Positions 46,563 through 55,692 of a stretch of DNA of 64,000 nucleotides are shown here, one piece after another. Source of the DNA: Fluviicoccus keumensis (lineage in GTDB: Bacteria; Pseudomonadota; Gammaproteobacteria; Pseudomonadales; Moraxellaceae); contig NZ_SHKX01000015.1 of NCBI RefSeq assembly GCF_004217445.1, positions 132,711 to 196,710 of the forward strand. Direction: 5' to 3'. A model generated the notes under the pieces. It ran no database searches, was not told the DNA's origin, and was given only the letters and a program-made list of their open reading frames with translations. Position numbers and translations under genes: made by a program. The number at the start of each line of letters is the position of its first letter. The stretch's first letter is position 1.

Positions 46563-47552
46563 ATGGCGCACTTACAGCCTTATCCCTGGCATGATGGCGG
46601 CTGGCGGCGACTGACCGGCCTGCACGCCGAGCAGCGTTTGCCGCATGCCCTGATCCTGAGCGGTCCGGCCGGTGTCGGCAAGCATGCCTTTGCCGAATCG
46701 CTGGCATCCCTGCTGATGTGTGTCTCGCCCCGGCAAGGCCTGCCTTGTGGCGAATGCAAGGGCTGCAGCCTCTGCCGGGCCGATACGCATCCGGATTATT
46801 GTCAGTTGTCGCCGGTCACGGATGAAAAAACCGGCAAGACCAGCAAGGTCATCAAGGTGGACCAAATCCGCGCCCTGCTGGATTTCCTGTCCAAATCCCC
46901 GCAACTGGGCGGTTGGCGGATCGCCATCATTGATCCGGCCGACACCCTGAATGTCAGCGCCGCCAACAGCCTGCTGAAAACCCTGGAAGAGCCGGGCGAT
47001 CGCACCTTGCTGCTGCTGCTGACGGATCAGCCGTTGGCTCTGTTGCCCACGATCCGCAGCCGTTGCCAGCATTTTGATCTGGGGGTGCCGGATCGCGCGC
47101 AGGCGCAGTCCTGGCTGTCGCCGCAACTGGAAACACCGACGCACGCGGGGCTGTTGTTGTCCCTGTGCCATGGCGCGCCGCTGGCTGCCTTGGCTATGTC
47201 GCAGCAAGAGGTTTTCCGGCAGCGTGAAGACCTGGCCAAACGCTTGCTGGCGGTGGCTTCCGGCAGGGTCGGACCGCTGTCGGCGTCAACCGCGACCCAG
47301 AAATTGCCTGCGGATGAAGCCTGGTTATGGTTTTACGGTTTGCTGGCGGATGTCGGCCTGATGGCGGCCGAAGCGCGGGACGCTATCAAAAATAGGGATT
47401 TGTTGCCTATAATCGGTTCATTGGCGGAAGTCATGGGCAGCCGCAAGGCGCTGGATCTTCAGGCATTGTGTCTGGATAACCGGCGATTGCTGGCGGCCAA
47501 TATCCAGCCGGGTCTGTTGTGGGACCGCTTCTGGGAACAAACAAGAGGGTAA
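46563..47552 (+). CDS. holB: DNA polymerase III delta-prime subunit
   Basis: Delta-prime is part of the clamp loader. The AAA+ fold shows a P-loop GPAGVGKHA (34-42), a zinc module with four cysteines (Cys62, Cys65, Cys68, Cys71) and the SRC motif in TIRSRCQHF near residue 170. The C-terminal collar region is diverged, as is usual for HolB. The protein is 329 residues. It follows tmk directly and is four bases from pilZ. Confidence 0.95.
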   Translation: MAHLQPYPWHDGGWRRLTGLHAEQRLPHALILSGPAGVGKHAFAESLASLLMCVSPRQGLPCGECKGCSLCRADTHPDYCQLSPVTDEKTGKTSKVIKVDQIRALLDFLSKSPQLGGWRIAIIDPADTLNVSAANSLLKTLEEPGDRTLLLLLTDQPLALLPTIRSRCQHFDLGVPDRAQAQSWLSPQLETPTHAGLLLSLCHGAPLAALAMSQQEVFRQREDLAKRLLAVASGRVGPLSASTATQKLPADEAWLWFYGLLADVGLMAAEARDAIKNRDLLPIIGSLAEVMGSRKALDLQALCLDNRRLLAANIQPGLLWDRFWEQTRG

Positions 47553-47556
47553 TAAC

Positions 47557-47898
47557 ATGCTGCCACGCGGAGCGGGTATCCTGAGTCTGGCCATCAAGGA
47601 CAAGGCTCAGCTTTATGTCAGTTACATGCCGTTCATCAAGGGCGGGGCGTTGTTCGTGCCGAGTACGCGCCAGACCCGCCTGGGGGATGAAATCTTCGTG
47701 GTGGTGACGCTGCCGGATGATCCGGAAAAGCTGCCGATCACCGGAAAGGTGGTTTGGGTCAACCATCGCAACCAGGGACAACGCCCGGCCGGATTCGGCA
47801 TTCAGTTGTCCGGTGAGGCCGGCGACAGCTGCCGTCGCAAGATCGAGGCGCAACTGGGCGGCGCCCTGCAAGCCGATCGTCCCACCTTCACCATGTAA
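47557..47898 (+). CDS. pilZ: Type IV pilus assembly protein PilZ
   Basis: PilZ is required for type IV pilus biogenesis and binds the PilB ATPase. The 113-residue protein closely follows Pseudomonas PilZ: GILSLAIKDKAQLYVSYMPF, then GALFVPSTRQTRLGDE and the end ALQADRPTFTM. As in that protein, the RxxxR cyclic-di-GMP binding motif at the N-terminus is absent, so it is not expected to bind the nucleotide. GAGGG precedes the ATG. The position after holB is the Pseudomonas arrangement. Confidence 0.96.
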   Translation: MLPRGAGILSLAIKDKAQLYVSYMPFIKGGALFVPSTRQTRLGDEIFVVVTLPDDPEKLPITGKVVWVNHRNQGQRPAGFGIQLSGEAGDSCRRKIEAQLGGALQADRPTFTM

Positions 47899-47970
47899 TC
47901 CCGGCTGTCGGGGCGGGTCCGCTTCGACAGCTGTTGATCTTCATCCTTCTCTTGTGGAACCTACGCCTCC

Positions 47971-48747
47971 ATGCTTATTGATTCGCACTGCCACCTTGAT
48001 CGTCTGGACCTGAAAGCCTATGCGGGGGGCGTTGACGAAGCGCTGGAGGCGGCGAGGGCGGCCGGGGTCGGGCGTTTCCTGACGGTCAGTGTTGATCTGG
48101 AAACCTTCCCCATCCTGCGGGACTTGGCCGAGCGCCATGCCGATGTCTACGCCTCGGTCGGCGTGCATCCTTCCGAGGCTTTACCGCCGGAAGCGGAGCC
48201 TACCGCCGATGTTCTGGTCGGGCTGGCGAACCATCCCCGTGTCATCGCCATTGGCGAGTCCGGTCTGGATTATTACTACCATCCCGAACACAAGGAAGTT
48301 CAGCAGCGCCGTTTTGCCGCCCATATCGAAGCCAGCCGCCGCACCGGCAAACCGCTCATCGTGCATACCCGTGACGCCCGCGCCGATACCATCGGACTGC
48401 TCCGGGAGTGCCGCGCCGAGCAGGGCATCCTGCATTGTTTCACCGAAGATTGGGATACCGCCAAGGCGGGCATCGATCTGGGTTTTTATGTCTCGTTGTC
48501 CGGTATCGTCAGCTTTGCCAACGCGGAATCCTTGCGGGATGTTGCCCGCCAGTTGCCGCTGGACCGCCTGCTGATCGAAACGGATTCCCCCTATCTGGCG
48601 CCGGTGCCTTACCGCGGCAAGAAGAACGAACCGCGTTACCTGCCTGCGGTAGCGGAGGCCGTAGCCAAGGCGCGGGGCATCACGGCGGAAGTGGTCGCCG
48701 AGGCCACAACCCGCAATTTCAATACCCTGTTCGGGCTGCCCTCATGA
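47971..48747 (+). CDS. tatD: TatD family metal-dependent DNase
   Basis: This TIM-barrel metal hydrolase is of the TatD/YcfH type, with reported 3'-5' exonuclease activity. Metal ligands are visible as DSHCHLD (His6, His8), IGESGLDYYY, VHTRDA, LHCFTED and ETDSPYLAP. The 258-residue length is normal. E. coli has ycfH just after holB, so YcfH is the closest counterpart. The stop overlaps the TetR-family start (ATGA). Confidence 0.92.
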   Translation: MLIDSHCHLDRLDLKAYAGGVDEALEAARAAGVGRFLTVSVDLETFPILRDLAERHADVYASVGVHPSEALPPEAEPTADVLVGLANHPRVIAIGESGLDYYYHPEHKEVQQRRFAAHIEASRRTGKPLIVHTRDARADTIGLLRECRAEQGILHCFTEDWDTAKAGIDLGFYVSLSGIVSFANAESLRDVARQLPLDRLLIETDSPYLAPVPYRGKKNEPRYLPAVAEAVAKARGITAEVVAEATTRNFNTLFGLPS

Positions 48748-49343
48748 CCACGCGACAGGCGGCGTTCCGGGCGAGGGAACAAGCCATCCTGCAGGCGGCG
48801 GAGATCTTGCTGCTGGAGCAGGGCGATGAGTCGATCACCATCGAGATGATCGCTGAGCGGGTGGGCATCGCCAAAGGCACCATCTACAAGCATTTTCAGA
48901 GCAAGGATGAACTGATCCTGCAACTGCTGATCGCCTACGAGGCCGGTCTGGGCGAGGAAGTGCATCGCGCGGTCGCCACGGGCGATGTGGCGCAAGTGGT
49001 GCAGGCCTATTTCACGTATCGTCTGTCCGCACCGGAAAAGCACCTGCTCTACGAGCGGCTTGAGAACCGGTTGGCCGCCACCCGACGAACCTTGCGTCCC
49101 TATTTTGCCCGTCTTTATTTCCTGCGCAAAAGCCATTTGCGCGAGGTCATGCCGCTGGTCGCCGCTTTCCTGGAGGAAAATGGCAGCAGCATGACGCCGC
49201 GAGACTATCTCAGCGCCGTCTGGGCGCTGGTGCAGGGCAGCGCCGCCATCCTGCATTCCACATTTTACCAGCGCTATCTGGGCGACAGGGAAGGTCTGCT
49301 GGCCGCCCTGTTGCAGACCGTGCAGGGCTTGGGCCGCAAGTAA
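48744..49343 (+). CDS. TetR family transcriptional regulator
   Basis: This is a DNA-binding repressor of unknown ligand. The N-terminal helix-turn-helix reads ITIEMIAERVGIAKGTIYKH, with FQSKDELILQLL following (about 33-64). The C-terminal helical domain ends at residue 199. It overlaps tatD by four bases and so is translated with it. A TetR gene at this position after tatD is also found in Pseudomonas, which argues for a conserved regulator rather than a chance neighbour. Its targets are not visible here. Confidence 0.9.
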   Translation: MTTRQAAFRAREQAILQAAEILLLEQGDESITIEMIAERVGIAKGTIYKHFQSKDELILQLLIAYEAGLGEEVHRAVATGDVAQVVQAYFTYRLSAPEKHLLYERLENRLAATRRTLRPYFARLYFLRKSHLREVMPLVAAFLEENGSSMTPRDYLSAVWALVQGSAAILHSTFYQRYLGDREGLLAALLQTVQGLGRK

Positions 49344-49402
49344 CCCCGGCGTCCCCTCCCTGTACCATCCTTTCCCCCTACCAAAACCCTCACAATAGCT
49401 GC

Positions 49403-49430
49403 TGGACAATCCTCCACTGGTGCGTATCAT
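49403..49430 (+). promoter_or_regulatory. Candidate promoter of ccmFGHI
   Basis: TGGACA (49403-49408) and TATCAT (49425-49430) are spaced by 16 bases. The -10 box sits in a short inverted repeat, GTGCG...CGCAC. It lies 27 bases before ccmF. Confidence 0.5.
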
Positions 49431-49456
49431 GCGCACAGTTTCCACGGGAGTCAGGC

Positions 49457-51430
49457 ATGATTGCAGAACTCGGTCATTTCGCATTGGTGCTGGCCTTTGT
49501 TGTCGCCCTGCTACAGGCTGTCCTGCCGCTGGTCGGCGTCCATCGCGGTCATCTGGCGTTGCAGCGCATGGCGCGCACCATGGCTCCCGTGCAGTTTCTT
49601 TGCCTGCTGTTGTCCTTTCTGGGACTGACCTGGGCCTTTATCCATAACGACTTCACCCTGGATTACGTTTCCCGTCAGTCCAATACCCAATTGCCGATCC
49701 AGTACAAGATTTCAGCGGTATGGGGCGGGCATGAAGGTTCCTTGTTGTTGTGGGTGACGGTGCTATCGGCCTGGGGCGCGGCTGTAGCCCTGTTCGGGCG
49801 CGGTCTGCCGCGCGAAATGATCGCCCGGGTGCTGGCCATCATGGGCATGGTCAACGTCGCGATGATGGCTTTCGTGCTGATGACGTCCAACCCGTTCCGC
49901 CGCCTGCTGCCGGATTTCCCCATGAACGGCGCGGATCTCAATCCGCTGTTGCAGGATCCTGGCCTGATTGTGCATCCGCCCTTGCTGTACATGGGCTATG
50001 TCGGCTTCACCGTACCTTTCGCCTTTGCCATGGCGGGTCTGCTGGGCGGTCGTCTGGACTCCGCTTGGGCGCGCTGGTCGCGCCCGTGGACTGTGGCGGC
50101 GTGGTCTTTCCTTAGCTTGGGTATTGCGCTGGGTTCCTGGTGGGCCTATTACGAATTGGGCTGGGGCGGCTGGTGGTTCTGGGATCCGGTGGAAAACGCC
50201 TCGTTCATGCCCTGGCTGGCGGGAACAGCGCTGGTGCATTCCCTCGCGGTCAGCGAAAAGCGCGGCGTATTCAAGGCCTGGACGGTGATGCTGGCCATTC
50301 TGGCCTTTGCCCTCAGTCTGCTGGGGACATTCCTGGTCCGTTCCGGCGTCTTGACCTCGGTGCATGCCTTCGCCGCTGATCCGGCGCGCGGCCTGTTCGT
50401 GCTGGGCATCCTCTTTGTCGTGATCGGTTCCAGTCTGCTGTTATTCGCCCTGCGCGCCGGTCATCTCAACAGTGAAAGCCGCTATCAGTGGATTTCTCGC
50501 GAAGGTTTCCTGCTGGCAAACAACCTGCTGCTGATTACGGCGACGACGGTGGTGTTCCTGGGAACCCTGTTCCCCTTGGTGGCGGACGCACTGAAGCTGG
50601 GCAAGATATCGGTCGGCCCTCCGTACTTCAACACGCTGTTCACCCCTTTGGCGCTGGTGTTGCTGGCGTTCCTGGGCATCGGTCCGCTGACCCGCTGGAA
50701 GCGCCATGACCTGCGTGAGCAAGTGCCGCCATTCCTGAAGATCGCCGTGGCCAGCCTGGTGCTGGGCGTTGGCCTGCCGTTGGTTTTTGCTTCCGGATTG
50801 AAGCCCTTGCCGACGCTCACGCTGGTGCTTTGCCTGTGGGTTTTCCTCAACATGCTGAACGACATCCGGGTGAAAGCGGGCACCGCCAAGCAGGGGTTCG
50901 CGGCCGGCCTGCGCCGCTTGTCCGCATCCTACTGGGGCATGCAGCTAGCGCATACCGGCCTGCTGGTGACCGTGGTCGGCATCGCGCTGACCACCGCCTA
51001 CAGCACCGAGCGGGATGTGCGTCTCAGTCCCGGCAGCCGGGTGGAAATTCAGGGATACGGCTTCGAGTGGGCGGGCGTCCGGTCCTATGCCGGGCCCAAT
51101 TTTTCCTCCGAGCAAGGGGAAGTGCGCATTTATCGCGGCGACACCGTTCTGGAAACCCTGTATCCCGAGAAACGCCGTTATAACGTGCGCGGGCAAGTGA
51201 TGACCGAGGCCGCCATTGATCCGGGTTTGTTCCGCGATATTTATGTGGCCATGGGCGAACCGCTGGAAGGCAATGCCTGGGCAGTGCGGGTGTATGTGAA
51301 GCCCTTCATTCGCTGGACGTGGCTGGGAGCCCTGATCATGGTGCTGGGTGGGATGTTTGCTATCAGCGATCGTCGCTACCGGATGGGAGCGCGTGCAAGC
51401 CGGGCGATCCCGGCGGGGGAGAAGGCCTGA
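49457..51430 (+). CDS. ccmF: Cytochrome c maturation haem lyase subunit CcmF
   Basis: CcmF is the inner-membrane component that attaches haem to apocytochrome c. The 657-residue protein has about 15 hydrophobic segments. The tryptophan-rich WWD domain is visible as WGGWWFWDPVENASFMPWL (about 235-253), with conserved histidines in loops such as VHPPLLYMGY and TSVHAFAADP. GGGAG precedes the ATG. It is the first of four overlapping ccm genes; ccmA-E are not in the window. Confidence 0.97.
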   Translation: MIAELGHFALVLAFVVALLQAVLPLVGVHRGHLALQRMARTMAPVQFLCLLLSFLGLTWAFIHNDFTLDYVSRQSNTQLPIQYKISAVWGGHEGSLLLWVTVLSAWGAAVALFGRGLPREMIARVLAIMGMVNVAMMAFVLMTSNPFRRLLPDFPMNGADLNPLLQDPGLIVHPPLLYMGYVGFTVPFAFAMAGLLGGRLDSAWARWSRPWTVAAWSFLSLGIALGSWWAYYELGWGGWWFWDPVENASFMPWLAGTALVHSLAVSEKRGVFKAWTVMLAILAFALSLLGTFLVRSGVLTSVHAFAADPARGLFVLGILFVVIGSSLLLFALRAGHLNSESRYQWISREGFLLANNLLLITATTVVFLGTLFPLVADALKLGKISVGPPYFNTLFTPLALVLLAFLGIGPLTRWKRHDLREQVPPFLKIAVASLVLGVGLPLVFASGLKPLPTLTLVLCLWVFLNMLNDIRVKAGTAKQGFAAGLRRLSASYWGMQLAHTGLLVTVVGIALTTAYSTERDVRLSPGSRVEIQGYGFEWAGVRSYAGPNFSSEQGEVRIYRGDTVLETLYPEKRRYNVRGQVMTEAAIDPGLFRDIYVAMGEPLEGNAWAVRVYVKPFIRWTWLGALIMVLGGMFAISDRRYRMGARASRAIPAGEKA

Positions 51431-51987
51431 TGAAGTCGCGGGCATTGTTGTGGGGCATTCCACTGCTGATCTTTGTCGGTTTTTCAGTGCTGCTGTTCAG
51501 CCGGTTGGGCAAGGACTCGACCGAGTTACCTTCTGCGCGTCTTGGCAAGCCTTTTCCCGAGTTCCGCTTGCCATCGCTGCTGGACGGTCATGAACTGACT
51601 GCGGCGGACGTGCGCGGCAAAGCCATTGTGGTCAATGTGTGGGCGTCGTGGTGTCCGTCCTGTCGTCAGGAGCATCCGTCGCTGATGAAACTCGCGGCGG
51701 CGGGAGTGCCGGTTATCGGTCTGAACTACAAGGATGCACAAGCGGATGCTCAGGGCTATCTGTCCAGTCTTGGTAATCCGTTCGTGGATGTCATCAGCGA
51801 TACCGACGGCTCGCTGGGCCTGGATCTGGGCGTCTATGGCGCTCCGGAGACCTATCTGCTGGACGCCAACGGCCATGTGCGTTACCGCTTCGTCGGTGTG
51901 TTTGATGACAATGTCTGGAAGACCACGCTGCAACCGTGCTTTGACCAATTGCAGAAAGGCGGGGAGGCTCCGGCATGTCAATTCTGA
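51430..51987 (+). CDS. ccmG: Thiol:disulfide interchange protein CcmG/DsbE
   Basis: CcmG is a membrane-anchored periplasmic thioredoxin that reduces apocytochrome c or CcmH. An N-terminal anchor (about 6-24) is followed by a thioredoxin fold with the active pair Cys75 and Cys78 in NVWASWCPSCRQEHP. The cis-proline region is YGAPETYLLD. The protein is 185 residues. The ATG overlaps the ccmF stop (TGATG), which fixes the start. Confidence 0.97.
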   Translation: MKSRALLWGIPLLIFVGFSVLLFSRLGKDSTELPSARLGKPFPEFRLPSLLDGHELTAADVRGKAIVVNVWASWCPSCRQEHPSLMKLAAAGVPVIGLNYKDAQADAQGYLSSLGNPFVDVISDTDGSLGLDLGVYGAPETYLLDANGHVRYRFVGVFDDNVWKTTLQPCFDQLQKGGEAPACQF

Positions 51988-52448
51988 AATGGCGTCCGCT
52001 GTTGCTGCTGTTTACCTTGCTATCCGCGCTGGCTCACGCGGGTATCGATGTCTATGACTTCAAGTCCCCCGAGGAAGAGGCCCGTTACCGCGCCCTGATC
52101 AATGAATTGCGTTGCCCGAAGTGCCAGAACCAGAATCTGGCCGGGTCCGACGCCCAGATTGCCCATGACTTGAAGAACCGCACCTTCCAGTTGATCCAGG
52201 AAGGACGCAGCGACAAGGAAATCCGGGAATACATGGTGGATCGTTATGGCGACTTCATCATGTACAACCCGCCGGTGCGCTCCACGACATGGCTGTTGTG
52301 GTTCGGTCCGTTTGCGCTGCTCGCGCTGGTCGTGGTGGTGCTGGCGCTGGTGCGCCGCAAACCTGTGCCACCGGCGCAGGATTTGACCCCGGAAGAGGCG
52401 GCCCGGTTGAACGATCTCTTGAAGAAGGCCGCTGACCATGAGCGCTGA
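51975..52448 (+). CDS. ccmH: Cytochrome c maturation protein CcmH (thioredoxin-like subunit)
   Basis: CcmH holds the apocytochrome CXXCH thiols for haem ligation. The signal peptide (to about residue 22) is followed by the redox pair in LRCPKCQNQNLAGSDAQIA (Cys47, Cys50). A membrane segment lies at about 98-120, with GDFIMYNPP just before it. The protein is 157 residues. It overlaps ccmG by 13 bases and ccmI by 11. In this genome the two parts of E. coli CcmH are separate genes (ccmH, ccmI). Confidence 0.96.
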   Translation: MSILKWRPLLLLFTLLSALAHAGIDVYDFKSPEEEARYRALINELRCPKCQNQNLAGSDAQIAHDLKNRTFQLIQEGRSDKEIREYMVDRYGDFIMYNPPVRSTTWLLWFGPFALLALVVVVLALVRRKPVPPAQDLTPEEAARLNDLLKKAADHER

Positions 52449-53709
52449 TATGCCCGTTCTGATCTTCGTGTTGTCGGCGCTGGCGCTGACTGTGGCGATG
52501 ACCCTGCTGATCCTGCTGCCGGTCCTGCGCAGCCGCGATGCCCAGCACAGCCTGCTGGAGTTGAACGTACAGGTATTCCGCGAACGCTTGGCCGAGTTGG
52601 AGGAGGACAAGACGGCAGGGCGCGTGGACCAGACCACCTTTGAGGCGTTGAAGACCGAGTTGCAGCGGCAGTTGCTGACATTGCAGGCTGATGCCCCGGC
52701 CGCGGCAGCGGAATCACGTCTCGGTCGCAAGGGGGCTTTCGCCTTCCTGCTGGCGATACCTTTGCTGGCGGGCGGCGCCTATGCCGTGCTGGCGTTCAAG
52801 CCCGAGGTTTTTACGTGGTGGAAGGTGCAACTGCACACCGGACCGTTTGTGGACAAGCTGTTTGCGGGCGAACAGCCGACACCCGAAGACATGCAGACCC
52901 AGAGTTTGCCGGACATGGTGCGGGTGATGCAGACCCGGTTGCAGAAGCATCCGGAATCCACCAACGGCTGGTTCATGCTGGGCATGAGCTACATGCAGGG
53001 TGACCTGGCCGATCAGGCGCTGGAAGCTTTTGATCAAGCCTGGCGGTTGTCACCGGAGCGTGACGACGTGGCGATGGCGTATGCCCAGACCTTGCTCTTT
53101 ACCCGTCAGGGCAAACTGGATGACCAGAGTCGCATGCTGTTGCAGGGAGTTCTGGATCGGCATCCCCAGCATGAAGGCGCGCTGCTGTTGATGGGCATGG
53201 GCGCTTATCGCGCCGGTGACCTGAAAACGGCGCTGACATATTTGCCGGTGCTGAAGCAGGTGCACATCGCGCGTACCGGTGAAACCAACTCCGCCGCCAT
53301 TGCCGAAGTGGACAAGGTGATTGCCCTGGCCCGCAGCGGTGGTGAGAAAGTCGCGACAGGCGGCGGCGTGCAGGTGACGGTCAAGCTGGCGGATAACCTG
53401 AAAGCCCGCGTTCCGGCGAACGCAACGCTGTTCATCTTCGCCCGCGCCCTGAATGGCCCGCCAATGCCCCTGGCCGTGGTGCGGCAGCCGGTCGGCAGCT
53501 TTCCCGTGACTGCGGTCCTCAATGACAGCCAGGCGATGATGCCCAGCATGAAGCTGTCCGCCTTCCCCTCGGTGGTCGTCAGCGCCCGCATCAGCGCCAG
53601 CGGTAACCCGGTGGGGGAAAAAGGCGATCTGGAAGCCATTGCCGTTCCCCTGACACAAAATGGTAAAATGCAGACAGTGGATGTGCTGATCAATCAGGAG
53701 CGCCCGTAA
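52438..53709 (+). CDS. ccmI: Cytochrome c maturation protein CcmI (TPR apocytochrome chaperone)
   Basis: CcmI binds the C-terminal helix of apocytochrome c and presents it to CcmF-CcmH. Two N-terminal membrane segments (about 5-25 and 96-113) enclose a cytoplasmic coiled-coil region with VFRERLAELEEDKTAGRVD. The periplasmic part has TPR-like repeats (GWFMLGMSYMQGDLADQALE, then LLLMGMGAYRAGDLKTA), and the C-terminal domain resembles the CycH type. The length is 423 residues. The start overlaps ccmH. Confidence 0.92.
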   Translation: MSADMPVLIFVLSALALTVAMTLLILLPVLRSRDAQHSLLELNVQVFRERLAELEEDKTAGRVDQTTFEALKTELQRQLLTLQADAPAAAAESRLGRKGAFAFLLAIPLLAGGAYAVLAFKPEVFTWWKVQLHTGPFVDKLFAGEQPTPEDMQTQSLPDMVRVMQTRLQKHPESTNGWFMLGMSYMQGDLADQALEAFDQAWRLSPERDDVAMAYAQTLLFTRQGKLDDQSRMLLQGVLDRHPQHEGALLLMGMGAYRAGDLKTALTYLPVLKQVHIARTGETNSAAIAEVDKVIALARSGGEKVATGGGVQVTVKLADNLKARVPANATLFIFARALNGPPMPLAVVRQPVGSFPVTAVLNDSQAMMPSMKLSAFPSVVVSARISASGNPVGEKGDLEAIAVPLTQNGKMQTVDVLINQERP

Positions 53710-53745
53710 AAAGGCTTCCGCAGTGCATCAAAATGTGTCAAACGC

Positions 53746-53774
53746 TTGTGCTGACAGGCGTGGAAGTGTATTTT
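53746..53774 (+). promoter_or_regulatory. Candidate adk promoter
   Basis: TTGTGC (53746-53751) and TATTTT (53769-53774) are spaced by 17 bases, about 100 bases ahead of adk in the 168-base gap after ccmI. Confidence 0.35.
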
Positions 53775-53877
53775 GCCGCCAGAGTGCCATGGCTGGCATT
53801 GTGGTCTTTCTACATTCGGGGCGCTCCGCTTCCGGACGCCCGTCACCGGTTTTCCATATCCTTAGGGAGCAATCCGT

Positions 53878-54534
53878 ATGATGCGCATTATTCTTCTGGG
53901 CCCACCGGGCGCGGGCAAGGGCACGCAGGCCCAGGTCATCACCCAGCAGTTCCAGATTCCGCAGATTTCCACCGGCGACATGCTGCGCGCCGCCGTGAAG
54001 GCCGGAACGGAACTGGGTGTGGCCGCCAAGAAGATCATGGATGCGGGCGGATTGGTCTCTGACGACATTATTATCGGCCTGGTCAAGGATCGCCTGACCC
54101 AGCCGGATTGCGTCAATGGTTGTCTGTTCGACGGCTTCCCGCGCACCATTCCGCAAGCCGAGGCGCTTATCGCCGCCGGCGTGCATATCGACCATGTCGT
54201 CGAAATTTCCGTGCCTGATGAAGAAATTGTCAGCCGTCTGTCCGGACGTCGCGTGCATCCCGCCTCCGGTCGTGTGTACCACATCCAGCACAATCCGCCC
54301 AAAGTGGCCGGCAAGGATGATGCGACCGGTGACGATCTGGTGCAGCGTGACGATGACAAGGAAGAGACCATCCGCAAGCGTCTAGAAATCTATCATGACC
54401 AAACCTCGCGGCTGGTTGGCTTCTACCAGAACCTCGCCGCCAGCGGCAATCCCGAAGCGCCGAAGTACGCCTGCATTGAAGGTGTCGGTTCCGTGGACGC
54501 CATCAGCGCCAAGGTGACGGCTGTTCTGGCCTGA
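53878..54534 (+). CDS. adk: Adenylate kinase
   Basis: Adk interconverts ATP, AMP and ADP. The P-loop LGPPGAGKGTQAQ is at about 7-19, the NMP site at STGDMLRAA, and the FDGFPRTIPQAE motif near residue 84. The LID domain (SGRRVHPASGRVYH) is the non-zinc type of gram-negative bacteria. The protein is 218 residues. AGGGAG lies eight bases before the first of two tandem ATG codons. Confidence 0.98.
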   Translation: MMRIILLGPPGAGKGTQAQVITQQFQIPQISTGDMLRAAVKAGTELGVAAKKIMDAGGLVSDDIIIGLVKDRLTQPDCVNGCLFDGFPRTIPQAEALIAAGVHIDHVVEISVPDEEIVSRLSGRRVHPASGRVYHIQHNPPKVAGKDDATGDDLVQRDDDKEETIRKRLEIYHDQTSRLVGFYQNLAASGNPEAPKYACIEGVGSVDAISAKVTAVLA

Positions 54535-54550
54535 TTGCCGGACTTCCGCG

Positions 54551-54576
54551 AAAAGCCGTCCTTGTGACGGCTTTTT
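54551..54576 (+). terminator. Terminator downstream of adk
   Basis: AAAAGCCGTC and GACGGCTTTTT enclose a five-base loop, with an adequate T-run. Confidence 0.9.
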
Positions 54577-54672
54577 CGTTTCTGATGGCAGGAAGAGGAT
54601 TACGACTTTGTCGCCTTCTGTTTTGCCTGTTGTTTTGCTTTAATCGCCGCATTCTGATTGATCGGTATCGCC

Positions 54673-55692
54673 ATGAAGCCCGCCCGTTCCGCTCCACTCG
54701 GCGTTGTTCTTGTGAATCTGGGTACGCCGGATGCCCCCACGCCCGAGGCCGTGCGCCGCTACCTGCGCCAGTTCCTCAGCGACCGTCGCGTCATCGAGAT
54801 TCCGCCGCTAGTGTGGAAAATCATCCTGAACCTGTTCATTCTGCCGTTCCGTCCGAAACGGGTGGCGGGGCTGTACGCCAGCATCTGGGAAAAATCCGGG
54901 GATTCGCCGATGCGCCGCATCCTTCGTGAACAAGCGATGGCCGTGCAGGAACGGCTACAAGGGGACTTCCCCGCTATGGTGCGGGTGGAGGCCGCCATGA
55001 CGTATGGCAATCCCTCCTTGCCGTCGGTGCTGGACAAGCTGCGCGGAGAAGGGGTCGAGCAGATCGTCATCCTGCCCCTGTTTCCGCAGTTTTCCGCCAC
55101 TTCCACTGCGCCGGTCTATGACGCCTTGCAGCGTTGGACCGCCGTGCAACGCAACCTCCCTTCGCTGACCATCATTAAGGATTACTTCGCTCACCCCGGC
55201 TATATTGGTGCGCTGGTGTCCAGTATTCGCGAGTACCGCGAACAACATGGAACCTCGGACAAGCTGTTGTTCTCTTTTCACGGCATCCCCCAGCCCTACG
55301 CGGACAAGGGCGATCCCTACCCGAAACGCTGCCGTTGCACGTCCGCCCATGTCGCGCAGCAATTGGGATTGCGCGAGGATCAGTGGGCCATTTCCTTCCA
55401 GTCGCGTTTCGGCAAGCAGGAGTGGGTGAAGCCTTATACCGATGTGCTGCTGGAAGACTGGGCGAAAAGCGGGGTGGGGTCGGTGCAGGTGGTGAGTCCG
55501 GCCTTTTCGGCGGATTGCCTGGAAACGCTGGAGGAACTGGCGATCCAGAACCAGGAATTGTTCCTGCATGCGGGAGGGCGGTCCTACGCCTATATTCCCG
55601 GCCTGAATACGCGGGATGACCACATCAAAATGATGGTCGATCTGGTCAGGCCGTCGTTGCAGGCCTTCCGGCAAACGCAGGGCTGGGACTGA
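54673..55692 (+). CDS. hemH: Ferrochelatase
   Basis: Ferrochelatase inserts iron into protoporphyrin IX, the last step of haem synthesis. The N-terminal start has LGVVLVNLGTPDAPTPEAVR. The metal-binding histidine lies in FSFHGIPQPYADKGDPY (near residue 201), and the C-terminal signature SPAFSADCLETLEELAI carries the second conserved region. The 339-residue length is normal. The ATG at 54673 is preferred over a TTG 15 bases upstream. Its stop directly abuts the end of mobA on the other strand. Confidence 0.97.
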   Translation: MKPARSAPLGVVLVNLGTPDAPTPEAVRRYLRQFLSDRRVIEIPPLVWKIILNLFILPFRPKRVAGLYASIWEKSGDSPMRRILREQAMAVQERLQGDFPAMVRVEAAMTYGNPSLPSVLDKLRGEGVEQIVILPLFPQFSATSTAPVYDALQRWTAVQRNLPSLTIIKDYFAHPGYIGALVSSIREYREQHGTSDKLLFSFHGIPQPYADKGDPYPKRCRCTSAHVAQQLGLREDQWAISFQSRFGKQEWVKPYTDVLLEDWAKSGVGSVQVVSPAFSADCLETLEELAIQNQELFLHAGGRSYAYIPGLNTRDDHIKMMVDLVRPSLQAFRQTQGWD

